From assembly GCF_011064615.1 (NCBI RefSeq), contig NZ_JAALJH010000026.1, positions 35,594 through 99,593 on the forward strand: a stretch of DNA of 64,000 bases, read 5' to 3'. This stretch comes from Aquisphaera insulae. GTDB lineage: Bacteria; Planctomycetota; Planctomycetia; Isosphaerales; Isosphaeraceae. A program made the translations under genes and the position numbers. The notes beneath the pieces were generated by a model. That model made no database searches, was not told where the DNA came from, and saw only the letters and a program-made list of their open reading frames with translations. Shown piece after piece: positions 18,145-26,654 of the stretch. The stretch's first letter is position 1. Each line of letters opens with the position of its first letter.

Positions 18145-19611
18145 ATGTGGTTGACAGGGATCGTCGTGCTTGGGATGGGGCTCGCCGGCGACGGAGACCG
18201 GCGGGCGACGGAGAGCGAAGTACGCTCCGCCCACCAGATGCTGATCGGGACATGGCGGATCGTCGCCCTGACGGACAACGGCGACCCGATCGGACCGGAA
18301 CTTATCCGCCGCAAGATCGCCCGGAACGCGACGATCGAGGTCTCCGACCGTCTGGTCAGCCATGTCAATCCGGAGAACGGCGAGGTCAAGTCGAGCCCGT
18401 TCACCGTGGATCCCACCCGCTTCCCCCGCACCATCGACCTGATCACCCCCGACGATCGCATGCTGACGGGCATCTACAAATTCGAGGGAGACGACCTGGT
18501 CGTCTGCTATAACACGAGGGAAGGCCGGCCCAGGCCGGTCGACTTCGTCTCTCCCGGCGGCAACTTCGTGACGCTCATGCGGCTGCAAGTGGCCGACGGG
18601 CCCTCCCCCGCGACGCCATCGGCGGAGAAATCGCCCGCGGCCCCCGCCAGGAACGAGGATCTGCAGCCGGATACTCCCGCCCCCTCGAAGGCCCGGCAGG
18701 CCAAGTTCTCGGCGGCCTTCCGGCTGCTCAACGACGAGCGCAAGCCGACCCAGAGCGAGCTCGATCGCGATCGCCAGCTCCTCGCCGGCACGTGGCGCGT
18801 CCAGGCCATCGTCGACGACGGCCAGAGCCTCTCGGCCGATCTCATCCGCGAGAAGATCGCCGACGGCGGCGTCATCCGGATCGGCGTCCGGGGCATCTCG
18901 TCGGTCTCCCCGCAGAGCGACACCAAGCGGCTCTGGGCCTACCGGATCAACCCGGCCCCATCCCCCAGCCAGATCGACATCACCACCCAGTTCGACACCC
19001 TCCTCAAGGGGATCTACAAGTTCGAGGGGGACCGCCTCCTCATCTGCCTCGCGAAGGTCGAGGAGCATGCCCGGCCCACCTCGTTCGATGCCCCCGACGG
19101 TTCCGGCCAGATCCTCTACAAGCTGAAGATGGTCGGCGAGCGGGAGGACTCCGCATCCGCGGCCTCCGAACCGGAATCGAAGCCGGAGCCGCGAGTGATG
19201 GTCCGCGCCCGCCAGACGACCGTCACCCCGGCGCCTCAGCCCGCCCCCCAGCCCGCCCCCAAACCGGTCATCGACGAGAAGGCGAGGATCGAGCAGGAGA
19301 TCCGCGGGATGCTCATCGGCTCCTGGTCCATGACCGACCGCAAGGGCAATCTCGTCATGGTCTTCCGCCCCGATGGATCGTTCACGGCCACCCGCACCTA
19401 CGCCAAGAGGAGGCTGTTCGAGCCGGACGTCGTGACGTCCAGCGGCATCTGGAGCTACGGGCGCGGAGTCGTGTCCGCGTCGGTCCAGTCCACCAACGAT
19501 CGCAACATGCTCGGCCACGGGGTCGTCTCGCGGATCCAGTCGATCAGCGAGGATGCCATGGTCGCGTCCGATAACGTCGGTCAGTTGATGACCCTTCGCA
19601 AGATTCGCTGA
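18145..19611 (+). CDS. exported protein with two TIGR03067-type domains and a third related domain
   Basis: A 488-residue protein with a short hydrophobic N-terminus. Residues 30-150 and 200-325 are clear repeats of one another: both begin LxGTWR(I/V), continue with xLIR.KIA, and include GIYKFEGD and a conserved end. This is the pattern of the planctomycete TIGR03067 domain, a lipocalin-like beta-barrel of unknown function. A third unit at 390-488 (MLIGSWSM, FRPDGSF, GIWSYG) looks like a diverged copy. Linkers are Pro/Ala-rich. GGGAGGG lies seven bases before the ATG. A hairpin at 19624-19666 may terminate it. The biochemical role is unknown. Confidence 0.75.
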   Translation: MWLTGIVVLGMGLAGDGDRRATESEVRSAHQMLIGTWRIVALTDNGDPIGPELIRRKIARNATIEVSDRLVSHVNPENGEVKSSPFTVDPTRFPRTIDLITPDDRMLTGIYKFEGDDLVVCYNTREGRPRPVDFVSPGGNFVTLMRLQVADGPSPATPSAEKSPAAPARNEDLQPDTPAPSKARQAKFSAAFRLLNDERKPTQSELDRDRQLLAGTWRVQAIVDDGQSLSADLIREKIADGGVIRIGVRGISSVSPQSDTKRLWAYRINPAPSPSQIDITTQFDTLLKGIYKFEGDRLLICLAKVEEHARPTSFDAPDGSGQILYKLKMVGEREDSASAASEPESKPEPRVMVRARQTTVTPAPQPAPQPAPKPVIDEKARIEQEIRGMLIGSWSMTDRKGNLVMVFRPDGSFTATRTYAKRRLFEPDVVTSSGIWSYGRGVVSASVQSTNDRNMLGHGVVSRIQSISEDAMVASDNVGQLMTLRKIR

Positions 19612-19623
19612 CCGAGGCCCCGG

Positions 19624-19666
19624 GGCTCCGCCCCTCGCGCCGGCCGGCCCGGCCGGGGGCGGAGCC
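19624..19666 (+). terminator. GC-rich hairpin after the TIGR03067-type gene
   Basis: The arms GGCTCCGCCCC (19624-19634) and GGGGCGGAGCC (19656-19666) pair over 11 bp, starting 12 bases after the stop codon. A second GC-rich hairpin (GGCCGG repeats) could form in the loop. There is no T-run, so it may act as a terminator or as an RNA-stabilising structure. Confidence 0.5.
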
Positions 19667-19846
19667 ACGTGGAAGGCTCCCGGCGCGAATTCGCGCGCTT
19701 CGCTCAAGTTCGCCGTCCAACCCGCCGATGCTAGTGGAGGACGACCGGTAGTCCGCACGCCCGGGCGCAAGCCCCGTGGCCGATGCCCTTCGTCCCAGCC
19801 TTGCCTCCACGAGCCGCACCGCGGAATCCACCACGAGCCAAGCGCC

Positions 19847-20653
19847 ATGAATCGTCAGGTCATCCCCAGCATGATCCTGAGCGTCCTGATCGTCGGCTTC
19901 TTCTCGGTGCTCCTCTACGAGCGCGAGAAGGCCGAGGAACAACCCGTGCCGCGGCAGGCCCATGCGGCGAGGCCGGTCTCTCCGATCGCCTCTCCGCCCC
20001 CCGCCCCCGAGATTCGTCCGACGGCTCCGAGCGGGGAGCCGGCGCCGATCGGCCCGGCCATTCCTCCGGTGGAGGCTCCTGGACCGGGGCCCGCCGGTGA
20101 GATGCCGGCAACTCAGTCGTCGTCGTCGGGGCCCGATTCGAAGGCCCCTGCCGTGATCGACGGGCCGCAACAGCCCCAGCCGGAGCCCGTGCCCCCGGCT
20201 CGCCCCGAGCCGCCGCCGCCGAGCGCCCAGCCTGCCCCCGCCCCGGCTCCGTCCGTCGCGCCGGAACACGCCGATCCTTCACCGGCACCAGGTCCGGCCT
20301 CGGACGTATCCAGCTCGGCCGAAACGAAGCCCGCGCCCGAGACGAAGCCCGCCCCCGAGACGAAGCCCGCGCCCGAGACGAGGCCCGCGCCCGAGACGAA
20401 GCCCGCGCCCGAGACGAAGCCCGCGCCCGAGACGAAGCCCGCGCCCGATGGTCCGAGGTCGACGACGTCGGGGACCGGCCCGCGGCAGGCGTTCACGACG
20501 GCGGCCGAGGGGGAGTCGCTCGACGATGTCGCGGTGCGGATCTACGGCTCGACGGACCACGCCGAGGTCCTCTGGCGGGCCAATCGTGACCTGTTGCCGC
20601 ACCGGAGCAGCCCGCTCAAGGCGGGTTCCGTGCTGCGGACCCCGGACCTTTGA
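19847..20653 (+). CDS. membrane-anchored LysM-like protein with Pro-rich linker
   Basis: A 268-residue protein. One N-terminal membrane span (about residues 6-23) is followed by a short charged stretch, a long Pro/Ala/Glu-rich linker (30-210) that contains seven ETKPAP-type hexapeptides, and a C-terminal domain of about 50 residues. That domain (GESLDDVAVRIYGS, then ALWRANRD-like and LKAGSVLRTP) fits a LysM fold, which binds peptidoglycan. The layout is that of an inner-membrane protein whose flexible spacer lets the LysM end reach the cell wall. The GCC-ATG start has no strong ribosome binding site. Confidence 0.72.
   Translation: MNRQVIPSMILSVLIVGFFSVLLYEREKAEEQPVPRQAHAARPVSPIASPPPAPEIRPTAPSGEPAPIGPAIPPVEAPGPGPAGEMPATQSSSSGPDSKAPAVIDGPQQPQPEPVPPARPEPPPPSAQPAPAPAPSVAPEHADPSPAPGPASDVSSSAETKPAPETKPAPETKPAPETRPAPETKPAPETKPAPETKPAPDGPRSTTSGTGPRQAFTTAAEGESLDDVAVRIYGSTDHAEVLWRANRDLLPHRSSPLKAGSVLRTPDL
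20321..20446 (+). repeat. seven 18-bp tandem repeats coding for ETKPAP
   Basis: Seven in-frame copies of an 18-bp unit (GAGACGAAGCCCGCGCCC with few changes) code for six ETKPAP and one ETRPAP, copy 4. The near identity of the codons suggests recent expansion by slippage or unequal crossover, and the copy number may vary between strains. The repeat lengthens the proline-rich spacer of the LysM-like protein. Confidence 0.95.
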
Positions 20654-20690
20654 TCGGGGCGGGAAGGGCTCGCCGGATCGGATCGCGGGC

Positions 20691-21713
20691 TCAGAGCGCG
20701 CTCCGGAAATAGACGACGTCCCCGTCCTTGACGATGTACTCCTTGCCTTCGAGCCGCTGGAGCTTGCGGGCCTTGGCCTCCTTCAGGGAACCGGCCGCCA
20801 CGAGCTCGTCGTAGGCGGTGACCTCGGCGCGGACGAAGCCCTTCGCCAGGTCGGTGTGGATCTTGCCGGCGGCCTCCACGGCGGTCCCGCCGCGTTCGAG
20901 GTTCCAGCCCCGGACCTCCGGCTCGCCGGCGGTGAAGAACGTGATGATCCCCACCGCATCGTAGGCGGCGCGGATGATCCGAGCCCGGCCGAGCTCGGTC
21001 ACGCCGAGATCGGCCATGAAGACCTCCCGCTCGGCGGGGTCGAGCTGGACGAGCTCGAGCTCGAGCTTGGCGTCGAGCGCCAGGGCGTCCGGGGCCTGGG
21101 CCTTCAGGGCATCCGGGACGCCCTCGCCCTGGGGGGCGTTCAGGACCAGGACCTGGGGCTTGTCGGTGAGCAGGCCGAACGACCGCAGCGGCTTCTTCTC
21201 CTCGTCGGAGAGCCCCAGGGAGGCGACCGTCTCGCCCGATTCCAGGGCCGCCAGGATCCGCCGCACGGTGGCCAGCTCCTTCTCCTGGACCTCCCAGTCC
21301 GGCCGGTGCTTCTTGACGCTCGCCTCCAGCCGCTCCGCGCGGTTGGTCACGACGCTCATGTCGGCGAACAGCATCTCCTCGCGGAAGGCGGCGAGCTCGG
21401 CGGCGGGGTCGGTCCCGGAGAACCCGTTGAGCACGATCAGCAGCGCGTCTCCTTCGCGGATGAGGGCGAGCCGCTGGGGGTTGTCCCCGTGGCTCCCCGG
21501 CATCAGGCCGGGCGTGTCCAGGAACTCGACCGTGGCCGGGGTGATCTTCTTCGGGCTGTGGAGCGAGGCCAGGAACTCCAGCCGCGGGTCGTTGAGCACG
21601 GCGACGCCAACCTGCCCCGAATGCACCTTGCCCGGGTCGGGCACCGCGCCGGTGAGGAGTTGAAAGAGCGTGCTCTTGCCGCTGCCCGCGAATCCGACCA
21701 GTCCCACTCGCAT
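20691..21713 (-). CDS. YchF/Obg-related GTP/ATP-binding protein (DUF933 C-terminus)
   Basis: A 340-residue cytoplasmic protein. The P-loop GFAGSGKST is at residues 7-15, the switch II motif reads FLDTPGL, and the last 85 residues (GIITFFTAGEPEVRGW through KEYIVKDGDVVYFR) are the DUF933/TGS-like domain of YchF, a translation-associated P-loop ATPase. It differs from standard YchF in three ways: the P-loop lacks the usual GLPNVGKS, no NKxD or NxxE specificity motif is obvious (VLVLNAPQGEG is the nearest), and it is about 20 residues shorter. It is best treated as a diverged paralogue. Confidence 0.8.
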   Translation of the reverse strand: MRVGLVGFAGSGKSTLFQLLTGAVPDPGKVHSGQVGVAVLNDPRLEFLASLHSPKKITPATVEFLDTPGLMPGSHGDNPQRLALIREGDALLIVLNGFSGTDPAAELAAFREEMLFADMSVVTNRAERLEASVKKHRPDWEVQEKELATVRRILAALESGETVASLGLSDEEKKPLRSFGLLTDKPQVLVLNAPQGEGVPDALKAQAPDALALDAKLELELVQLDPAEREVFMADLGVTELGRARIIRAAYDAVGIITFFTAGEPEVRGWNLERGGTAVEAAGKIHTDLAKGFVRAEVTAYDELVAAGSLKEAKARKLQRLEGKEYIVKDGDVVYFRSAL

Positions 21714-21792
21714 GCCACGAACACCCTTCTGAAAGACGGAAACGGAATCAGGATTCCCGGGCTCGCCCCGGCGGCGTGGCCTCCAACGTGGC

Positions 21793-24060
21793 CTACGCCC
21801 CGGCGGAACGGTCGGACTGCCGCATCCGCTCCTCGAGCAGGTCGAGCTGGCCCTCGAGCTCCGTGAGGGTCTCGGGGGTCAGCTCGCGGCTGCCGAATCG
21901 GACCCGGTAGAAGGCCTCGACGATCCGCCCGGGGACCGCCGCCATGGCCTGCGCCCCCGCGCCCAGGCCGGCGAGGAATCGAGAGGCGCGGAGGGCGAAC
22001 TCCCCCTGGGTCTCGGCCGGCGTCCGCTCGAGCTCGTACTCGGCCAGGAGCTGGGTCAGCCGCCGATAGAAGAGGATCCCGGCGGTGAGCCCCGGCGAGT
22101 CGTCCTGGGGGCCCCTCCACCAGCTCATCGCCCTGGCGAGGAGCCAGCCGGCAAACTTGCCCACGAACACCAGGATCGTGCCCAGGAGGAACGTGACGAC
22201 GAACCCCCGGACGCTGATGAAGGAGCCCCAGGTCTGGAAGTCGAAGAGCCGCGCGAACGTGCGCTTGGCCCACCCCCAGATGGTGGCATAGCCGTCGCGG
22301 ACGGCCTTCACCGTGGCCGCGATCGGCTCGTAGAGGATCCGGTTCTGTCGCGCCGAATCGTAGCCGAGGATGTAGAAGACCCAGACGTATCGGACGAGGT
22401 CGGTGACCGACCTGAGCTGGCCCGGCATGCTGCCGACCTGGGCCAGCGACTGCTCGCGCTCGGTCCCGGGCGTGGGGTCGAGCGTCAGCCAGAGGGGCGC
22501 ATCGATGGGGTGCTCCTCGATGAGCGCCTCCACCCAGCTATGGGCGTGCTTCTGGCGAACGCTCATCATCTTGGTGATCTCGTTCCAGTCGCCCCCCTTG
22601 AAGCCGTTGACGACCCGTGCGGGGATGCCCACGGAGCGGAGCAGCAGGGTCAGGGCGCTGGCGAAGTACTCGCAATGGCCCTCGTGCCGGTTGGTGAGGA
22701 AGTCCAGCACGGGGTCCACCTTCGGGTCGGCCACGCTCATCTCCAGCGTGTACCCGAAGGCGCCGCTGTCGCGGAGGTAGGCCTCCAGGGCGCGGGCCCG
22801 CGCCGTCACGCCTTCCCGCCCCTCGGCGGGGAGGCCCTCGACGATCGGCCCGGCGATCTCCCGGAGCCGCTCGAGGATCGATTCCTCGACCGTAAGGAGT
22901 GCCTTCCGGCGATCCGCCGGGATCGGCGACTCCTGGACCTGCGGCCCTTCGCCATCGGCGTCGGAGATCACCTCGTAGTCGAAGGTGCCGCGGGTCTCGC
23001 TGCGGGCCAGCGTGCCGTCGATCGGATTCATGGAGATGGCGGGCGACTGCCGGCCCGTCGACGGCCAGTCCAGGACCGGCCTCATGGCGAAGAGCGTCGG
23101 CGAGTCGTTCGGCTCGAGCTTGATGACCTGGCGGATCGGCGTGGTCGATAGATCCGTCGAGGGCTTGTAGGCGAGGACCTGGATCGAGTGGATCGCCCCC
23201 TTGTTCTGGCGTCGCCACAGCCCCTTCTCGTACTTCGTGAGCGTGACCCCGCGCCAGAGGGGCTCGGCCGCCGGCCGGACCGGCTTGTGATCCATGTCCG
23301 TCAGCTCGACGGTCATCACGATGCTGTCGTTCTCGAGGATCTCGCCGAGCTGGCCGAGCTTGACCTCCTCGTCGAACCCGGTCAGGTGCCGGGCCATGCC
23401 GCCGGAGCCGCGTGCCCGACTCGCCCCGACCTGGCGGGGCAGGAGCAGGAAGAAGAGCCCACCCAGGACCAGGGTCAGGGCCAGCACGCGGACGCTCATG
23501 AAGACGTAGGCCATGTCGAAGAGGCCGCGATAGGGGTCCGACGCCTCGCCGGGGCCGGCCTCCTCGTCGCCCCGGACCCCGTACCTCCTCGCCTCTCGTT
23601 CCAGGAAGAAGAGCCCGAGGACCCAGACCGCGAGCACGGCCCAGAAGAAGAGCCAGAGCCCGACCGAATCCCCCTGGTTGGTCACCGAGCCGATCAGCAC
23701 CTGCGTCAGCCCCAGGAGGAAGAGGAACCAGTCGTCCTCCGAGGTCTTGGGGAGGAAGTACTTGAGGAGCTGGAGGCAGGCCACCCAGTGCCCGAGGGCG
23801 CGGATCAACTGGGTCTCGTCCGACTTGTACTCGCCGTAGAGGATCGCCAGCGTCCCCACCGCCAGGAGGTTGGCGACCTCCCGGGGCAGACCCCACCGCG
23901 GCACCTGGTCCACGGTGAGGAAGGCGAGGACTCCCGCGCCCGCCACCGCGAAGGGGAGCAGGCCGTCGATCCGGGAATCCGCCGCGTCGCCGCAGAGGAG
24001 CTTGGTCGCCACGGTCAGCATCAGGTAGAAGCTGACCCGATAGATCATGCCGGTCTTCAC
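21793..24060 (-). CDS. membrane transglutaminase-like protein (TgpA/DUF3488 type)
   Basis: A 755-residue protein. Residues 1-215 carry about six membrane spans (DUF3488-like), a large outward-facing region follows, and one more span lies near residue 625 before a cytoplasmic helical tail. The papain-like triad of the transglutaminase core is Cys463 in GHCEYF, His507 in HAHSW and Asp528 in LDPTPG. The start is a GTG at 24060 that overlaps the stop of the preceding DUF58 gene by 4 bases (GTGA), so translation is probably coupled. An ATG four codons later is possible. MoxR-DUF58-transglutaminase clusters are widespread; the substrate is unknown. Confidence 0.9.
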   Translation of the reverse strand: MKTGMIYRVSFYLMLTVATKLLCGDAADSRIDGLLPFAVAGAGVLAFLTVDQVPRWGLPREVANLLAVGTLAILYGEYKSDETQLIRALGHWVACLQLLKYFLPKTSEDDWFLFLLGLTQVLIGSVTNQGDSVGLWLFFWAVLAVWVLGLFFLEREARRYGVRGDEEAGPGEASDPYRGLFDMAYVFMSVRVLALTLVLGGLFFLLLPRQVGASRARGSGGMARHLTGFDEEVKLGQLGEILENDSIVMTVELTDMDHKPVRPAAEPLWRGVTLTKYEKGLWRRQNKGAIHSIQVLAYKPSTDLSTTPIRQVIKLEPNDSPTLFAMRPVLDWPSTGRQSPAISMNPIDGTLARSETRGTFDYEVISDADGEGPQVQESPIPADRRKALLTVEESILERLREIAGPIVEGLPAEGREGVTARARALEAYLRDSGAFGYTLEMSVADPKVDPVLDFLTNRHEGHCEYFASALTLLLRSVGIPARVVNGFKGGDWNEITKMMSVRQKHAHSWVEALIEEHPIDAPLWLTLDPTPGTEREQSLAQVGSMPGQLRSVTDLVRYVWVFYILGYDSARQNRILYEPIAATVKAVRDGYATIWGWAKRTFARLFDFQTWGSFISVRGFVVTFLLGTILVFVGKFAGWLLARAMSWWRGPQDDSPGLTAGILFYRRLTQLLAEYELERTPAETQGEFALRASRFLAGLGAGAQAMAAVPGRIVEAFYRVRFGSRELTPETLTELEGQLDLLEERMRQSDRSAGA

Positions 24061-25454
24061 GGCGCCGTGCCTCCCTTGCGGGTCCCGCCCGCGACGGTCG
24101 CCGGCATCGCCCGCCTTCGCTCCTCATGGTCCTCCAGCCGGTCCTGCTCCGCGCTCGTGAGGCGATGCTCGATCAGGCTTCGAGAGCCCTTGCCGACCCC
24201 CTCGATCAGCTCCGCGAGCTCACCCTGGGCCGCGTTCAGGAGGATCGTCCGCGAGAGCAGGCTGCGGGCCGCCCCGCCGGCCAGCCGCGCCGACCGCTCC
24301 GCCTCCTCGGCGAGCTGCACCGGCCGGGTGGAGATGATCACCAGCAGCGAATCCCGCAGGGTGGTCGGCGGCAGGGCGTTGATCAGCTCCGACAGCGTCC
24401 CCTCGGTGGCCGGCCGCATCACCGCGAGCTGCTCGAGGAGCTCGTGGAGCAGCTTGACCGACCCCTGGCCCTGGCAGACGCCCGGGGTCGCCCCGGTCCA
24501 GCCCAGCACCATCCGCCGCCCCTGGCGGCGGCACGTCTCCACGCAGACGGTGGCGGCCAGCGAGATGGCCTCCTCCATGGCGTCGCGGAGCTCCGGCGGC
24601 ACCTTGGTTCGCGGCAGCCACGGATCCAGCAGGAGGGCCAACTCCTGCTCGTTCTGCTGCTCGAACTCCTTGACCATCAGCTCGCCGCGGCGGGCGGAGG
24701 TCCGCCAGTGGATCCACCTGGGGCTGTCGCCCGAACGGTAGTCGCGGAGCCCGTGATATTCCTCGTGCTGGGACGAGCTGTCCCGCCGCTTCCCCATCCG
24801 GTTCTCATTGGCGAGCCGCTGGAGCTGGAACCATCGCCGCGTGAGGTGGCCGATCCTGGGATAGATGACGATGTCCTCCGCCAGCGGGATGGTCACGCGC
24901 CGCTCGACCAGCCCGAAGGGCGCCCTCGTCCCCAGGTCCAGGTCGCGGAACCGGTATCTCCCGCGGCGGGGCGTCTCGCCTTCCCACCGGACGCGGACGC
25001 GATCGTCGGGCGGCACCCGGGGGAAGAAGACCCGCGGCGCGGTCGCCGACGCGGTCGACTGGCGGTCGACCGGCACCAGCAGGTCCTCCATGAAGATCGC
25101 CAGGGCGGCCGACCATCGACGGCCGTTCTCGAGCGTGTAGTCGATGACCAGCGGGTCGCCCGAGAAGACGTATGGAGGCACCCGCCGGACCACGCTCAGC
25201 TTCTTCAGGAACGCCCGGCCGCCGATCAGCGACGTCAGCCCGGGCCCCGCCGCCAGCGTCGAGACCAGCAGGATCAGGTTCACCTGCTGGGTCCATCCGG
25301 CCGCCAGCAGGAGCGCGACCACCAGGCAATAGAGCAAGCCCTCGCGGGTCGGGATCGTCCGATCCGTCGGCACCAGCGCCTGGGCGAAACCCCGCGCCAC
25401 GCGGCCCACGACCCCCCGCGAGCCGGCCGGGCGGATCCTCTCCTCGATGCTCAT
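24057..25454 (-). CDS. DUF58 domain protein
   Basis: A 465-residue membrane-associated protein. Two hydrophobic segments at about residues 38-85 anchor it. The hallmark DUF58 motif (GLRDYRSGDSPRWIHWRTSA) lies at about residues 235-255, followed by a von Willebrand A-like region. It is the middle gene of a minus-strand operon, 113 bases after the MoxR ATPase stop and overlapping the transglutaminase start by 4 bases. DUF58 proteins are thought to be assembled or remodelled by the MoxR partner and to act in envelope processes. Confidence 0.88.
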   Translation of the reverse strand: MSIEERIRPAGSRGVVGRVARGFAQALVPTDRTIPTREGLLYCLVVALLLAAGWTQQVNLILLVSTLAAGPGLTSLIGGRAFLKKLSVVRRVPPYVFSGDPLVIDYTLENGRRWSAALAIFMEDLLVPVDRQSTASATAPRVFFPRVPPDDRVRVRWEGETPRRGRYRFRDLDLGTRAPFGLVERRVTIPLAEDIVIYPRIGHLTRRWFQLQRLANENRMGKRRDSSSQHEEYHGLRDYRSGDSPRWIHWRTSARRGELMVKEFEQQNEQELALLLDPWLPRTKVPPELRDAMEEAISLAATVCVETCRRQGRRMVLGWTGATPGVCQGQGSVKLLHELLEQLAVMRPATEGTLSELINALPPTTLRDSLLVIISTRPVQLAEEAERSARLAGGAARSLLSRTILLNAAQGELAELIEGVGKGSRSLIEHRLTSAEQDRLEDHEERRRAMPATVAGGTRKGGTAP

Positions 25455-25567
25455 CGCTGGGGACCCCTCCGGTCGTACCCGGACTCGCTCCGCCTCGTAC
25501 CGTCCCGTCCCGCCCTTCTTGCCCGCCGCCGCCCTTCGATCGATGGAATCCGCCGGGCCGATCCGGA

Positions 25568-26551
25568 TCAGCCCGGCACCCGGACCCGGTCCACGATGTC
25601 GCGGATGATCGCCTCCGCGGCCCCGAACTGCCCCGCCTGGAGGAACGACTTGCCCAGGACGCGGTGCGCCAGGACGGGGACCGCCAGCCCCTTGATGTCG
25701 TCGGGGATCACGTAATCCCGCCCGGAAGCGAGCGCCAGCGCCTGGGCCGCCCGGTAGAGCGTCAGCGCCCCCCGGGTGCTGACCCCGACGTGCAGGTCCT
25801 CGCTCCGGCGGGTCAGGTGGACGATGTCCAGGAGGTAATCCGCGATCGAGTCGTCCACGCGGACCTGCCGGACACCCCGCTGGAGCCGGAGCACGTCATC
25901 GATGCTGAGGACCGGGGAGAGCGACTCCACCGGCGTCCCGTCGCGGTGGCTGGCCAGCAGCCGGCGCTCCTCGGAGCGGATCGGGTAGCCCATGTGCAGC
26001 CGGATCATGAACCGGTCGAGCTGGCTCTCGGGCAGGACGTAGGTTCCCTCGAATTCGTAGGGGTTCTGCGTCGCAAGGACGATGAACGGCGGGTCCAGGG
26101 GATAGGTCTTCCCCTCGACCGAGATCTGGCGGTCGCTCATCGCCTCCAGCAGCGCGCTCTGGGTCCGCGGGGTCGTCCGGTTGATCTCGTCCGCGAGGAT
26201 CACGTTCGAGAACAGCGGCCCCGGCTTGAAGACGAACTCACCAGTGGGGTTGTGGAACACGCTGGAGCCGATGACGTCCGATGGCAGCAGGTCCGGGGTG
26301 AACTGGATCCGCCGGAACGTGCAGTCGATGCTGGCCGCGATGGCCCGCGCCAGCAGGGTCTTGCCCACGCCGGGCACGTCCTCCATGAGGATGTGCCCCT
26401 CGGCGATCAGGGCCACGATGGCGAGCCGGACCACCTCGGCCTTGCCCAGGACGACCAGGCCGACGTTCTCCACCAGGCGGTTGGACAAGCTCAGCAGGTC
26501 GTCGAGTGTCTGTTCGTCGGTGCCCGATTCGATCGTCTGGGGTTGATTCAT
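25568..26551 (-). CDS. MoxR-family AAA+ ATPase
   Basis: A 327-residue cytoplasmic ATPase. Walker A is GVGKT at residues 61-65 (EDVPGVGKT), Walker B is VILADEINR, sensor 1 is in LATQNPYEFEGTY, and the arginine region is LPESQLDRF. The C-terminal lid domain (VSTRGALTLYRAAQALA) is typical. I chose the ATG at 26551; a GTG three codons earlier is also possible. MoxR proteins act as chaperone-like ATPases for DUF58/VWA partners, which fits the two genes that follow on the same strand. Confidence 0.92.
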   Translation of the reverse strand: MNQPQTIESGTDEQTLDDLLSLSNRLVENVGLVVLGKAEVVRLAIVALIAEGHILMEDVPGVGKTLLARAIAASIDCTFRRIQFTPDLLPSDVIGSSVFHNPTGEFVFKPGPLFSNVILADEINRTTPRTQSALLEAMSDRQISVEGKTYPLDPPFIVLATQNPYEFEGTYVLPESQLDRFMIRLHMGYPIRSEERRLLASHRDGTPVESLSPVLSIDDVLRLQRGVRQVRVDDSIADYLLDIVHLTRRSEDLHVGVSTRGALTLYRAAQALALASGRDYVIPDDIKGLAVPVLAHRVLGKSFLQAGQFGAAEAIIRDIVDRVRVPG

Positions 26552-26654
26552 GCGTGCCACTCGAGCCTGGTGGGGCGGCCCCTGGCCGCGACCTGGAATA
26601 GCCGGTCAGTATATAGAATGGTCGCTCCCATGCCAACGCCGCGCGCCGGGCGGG

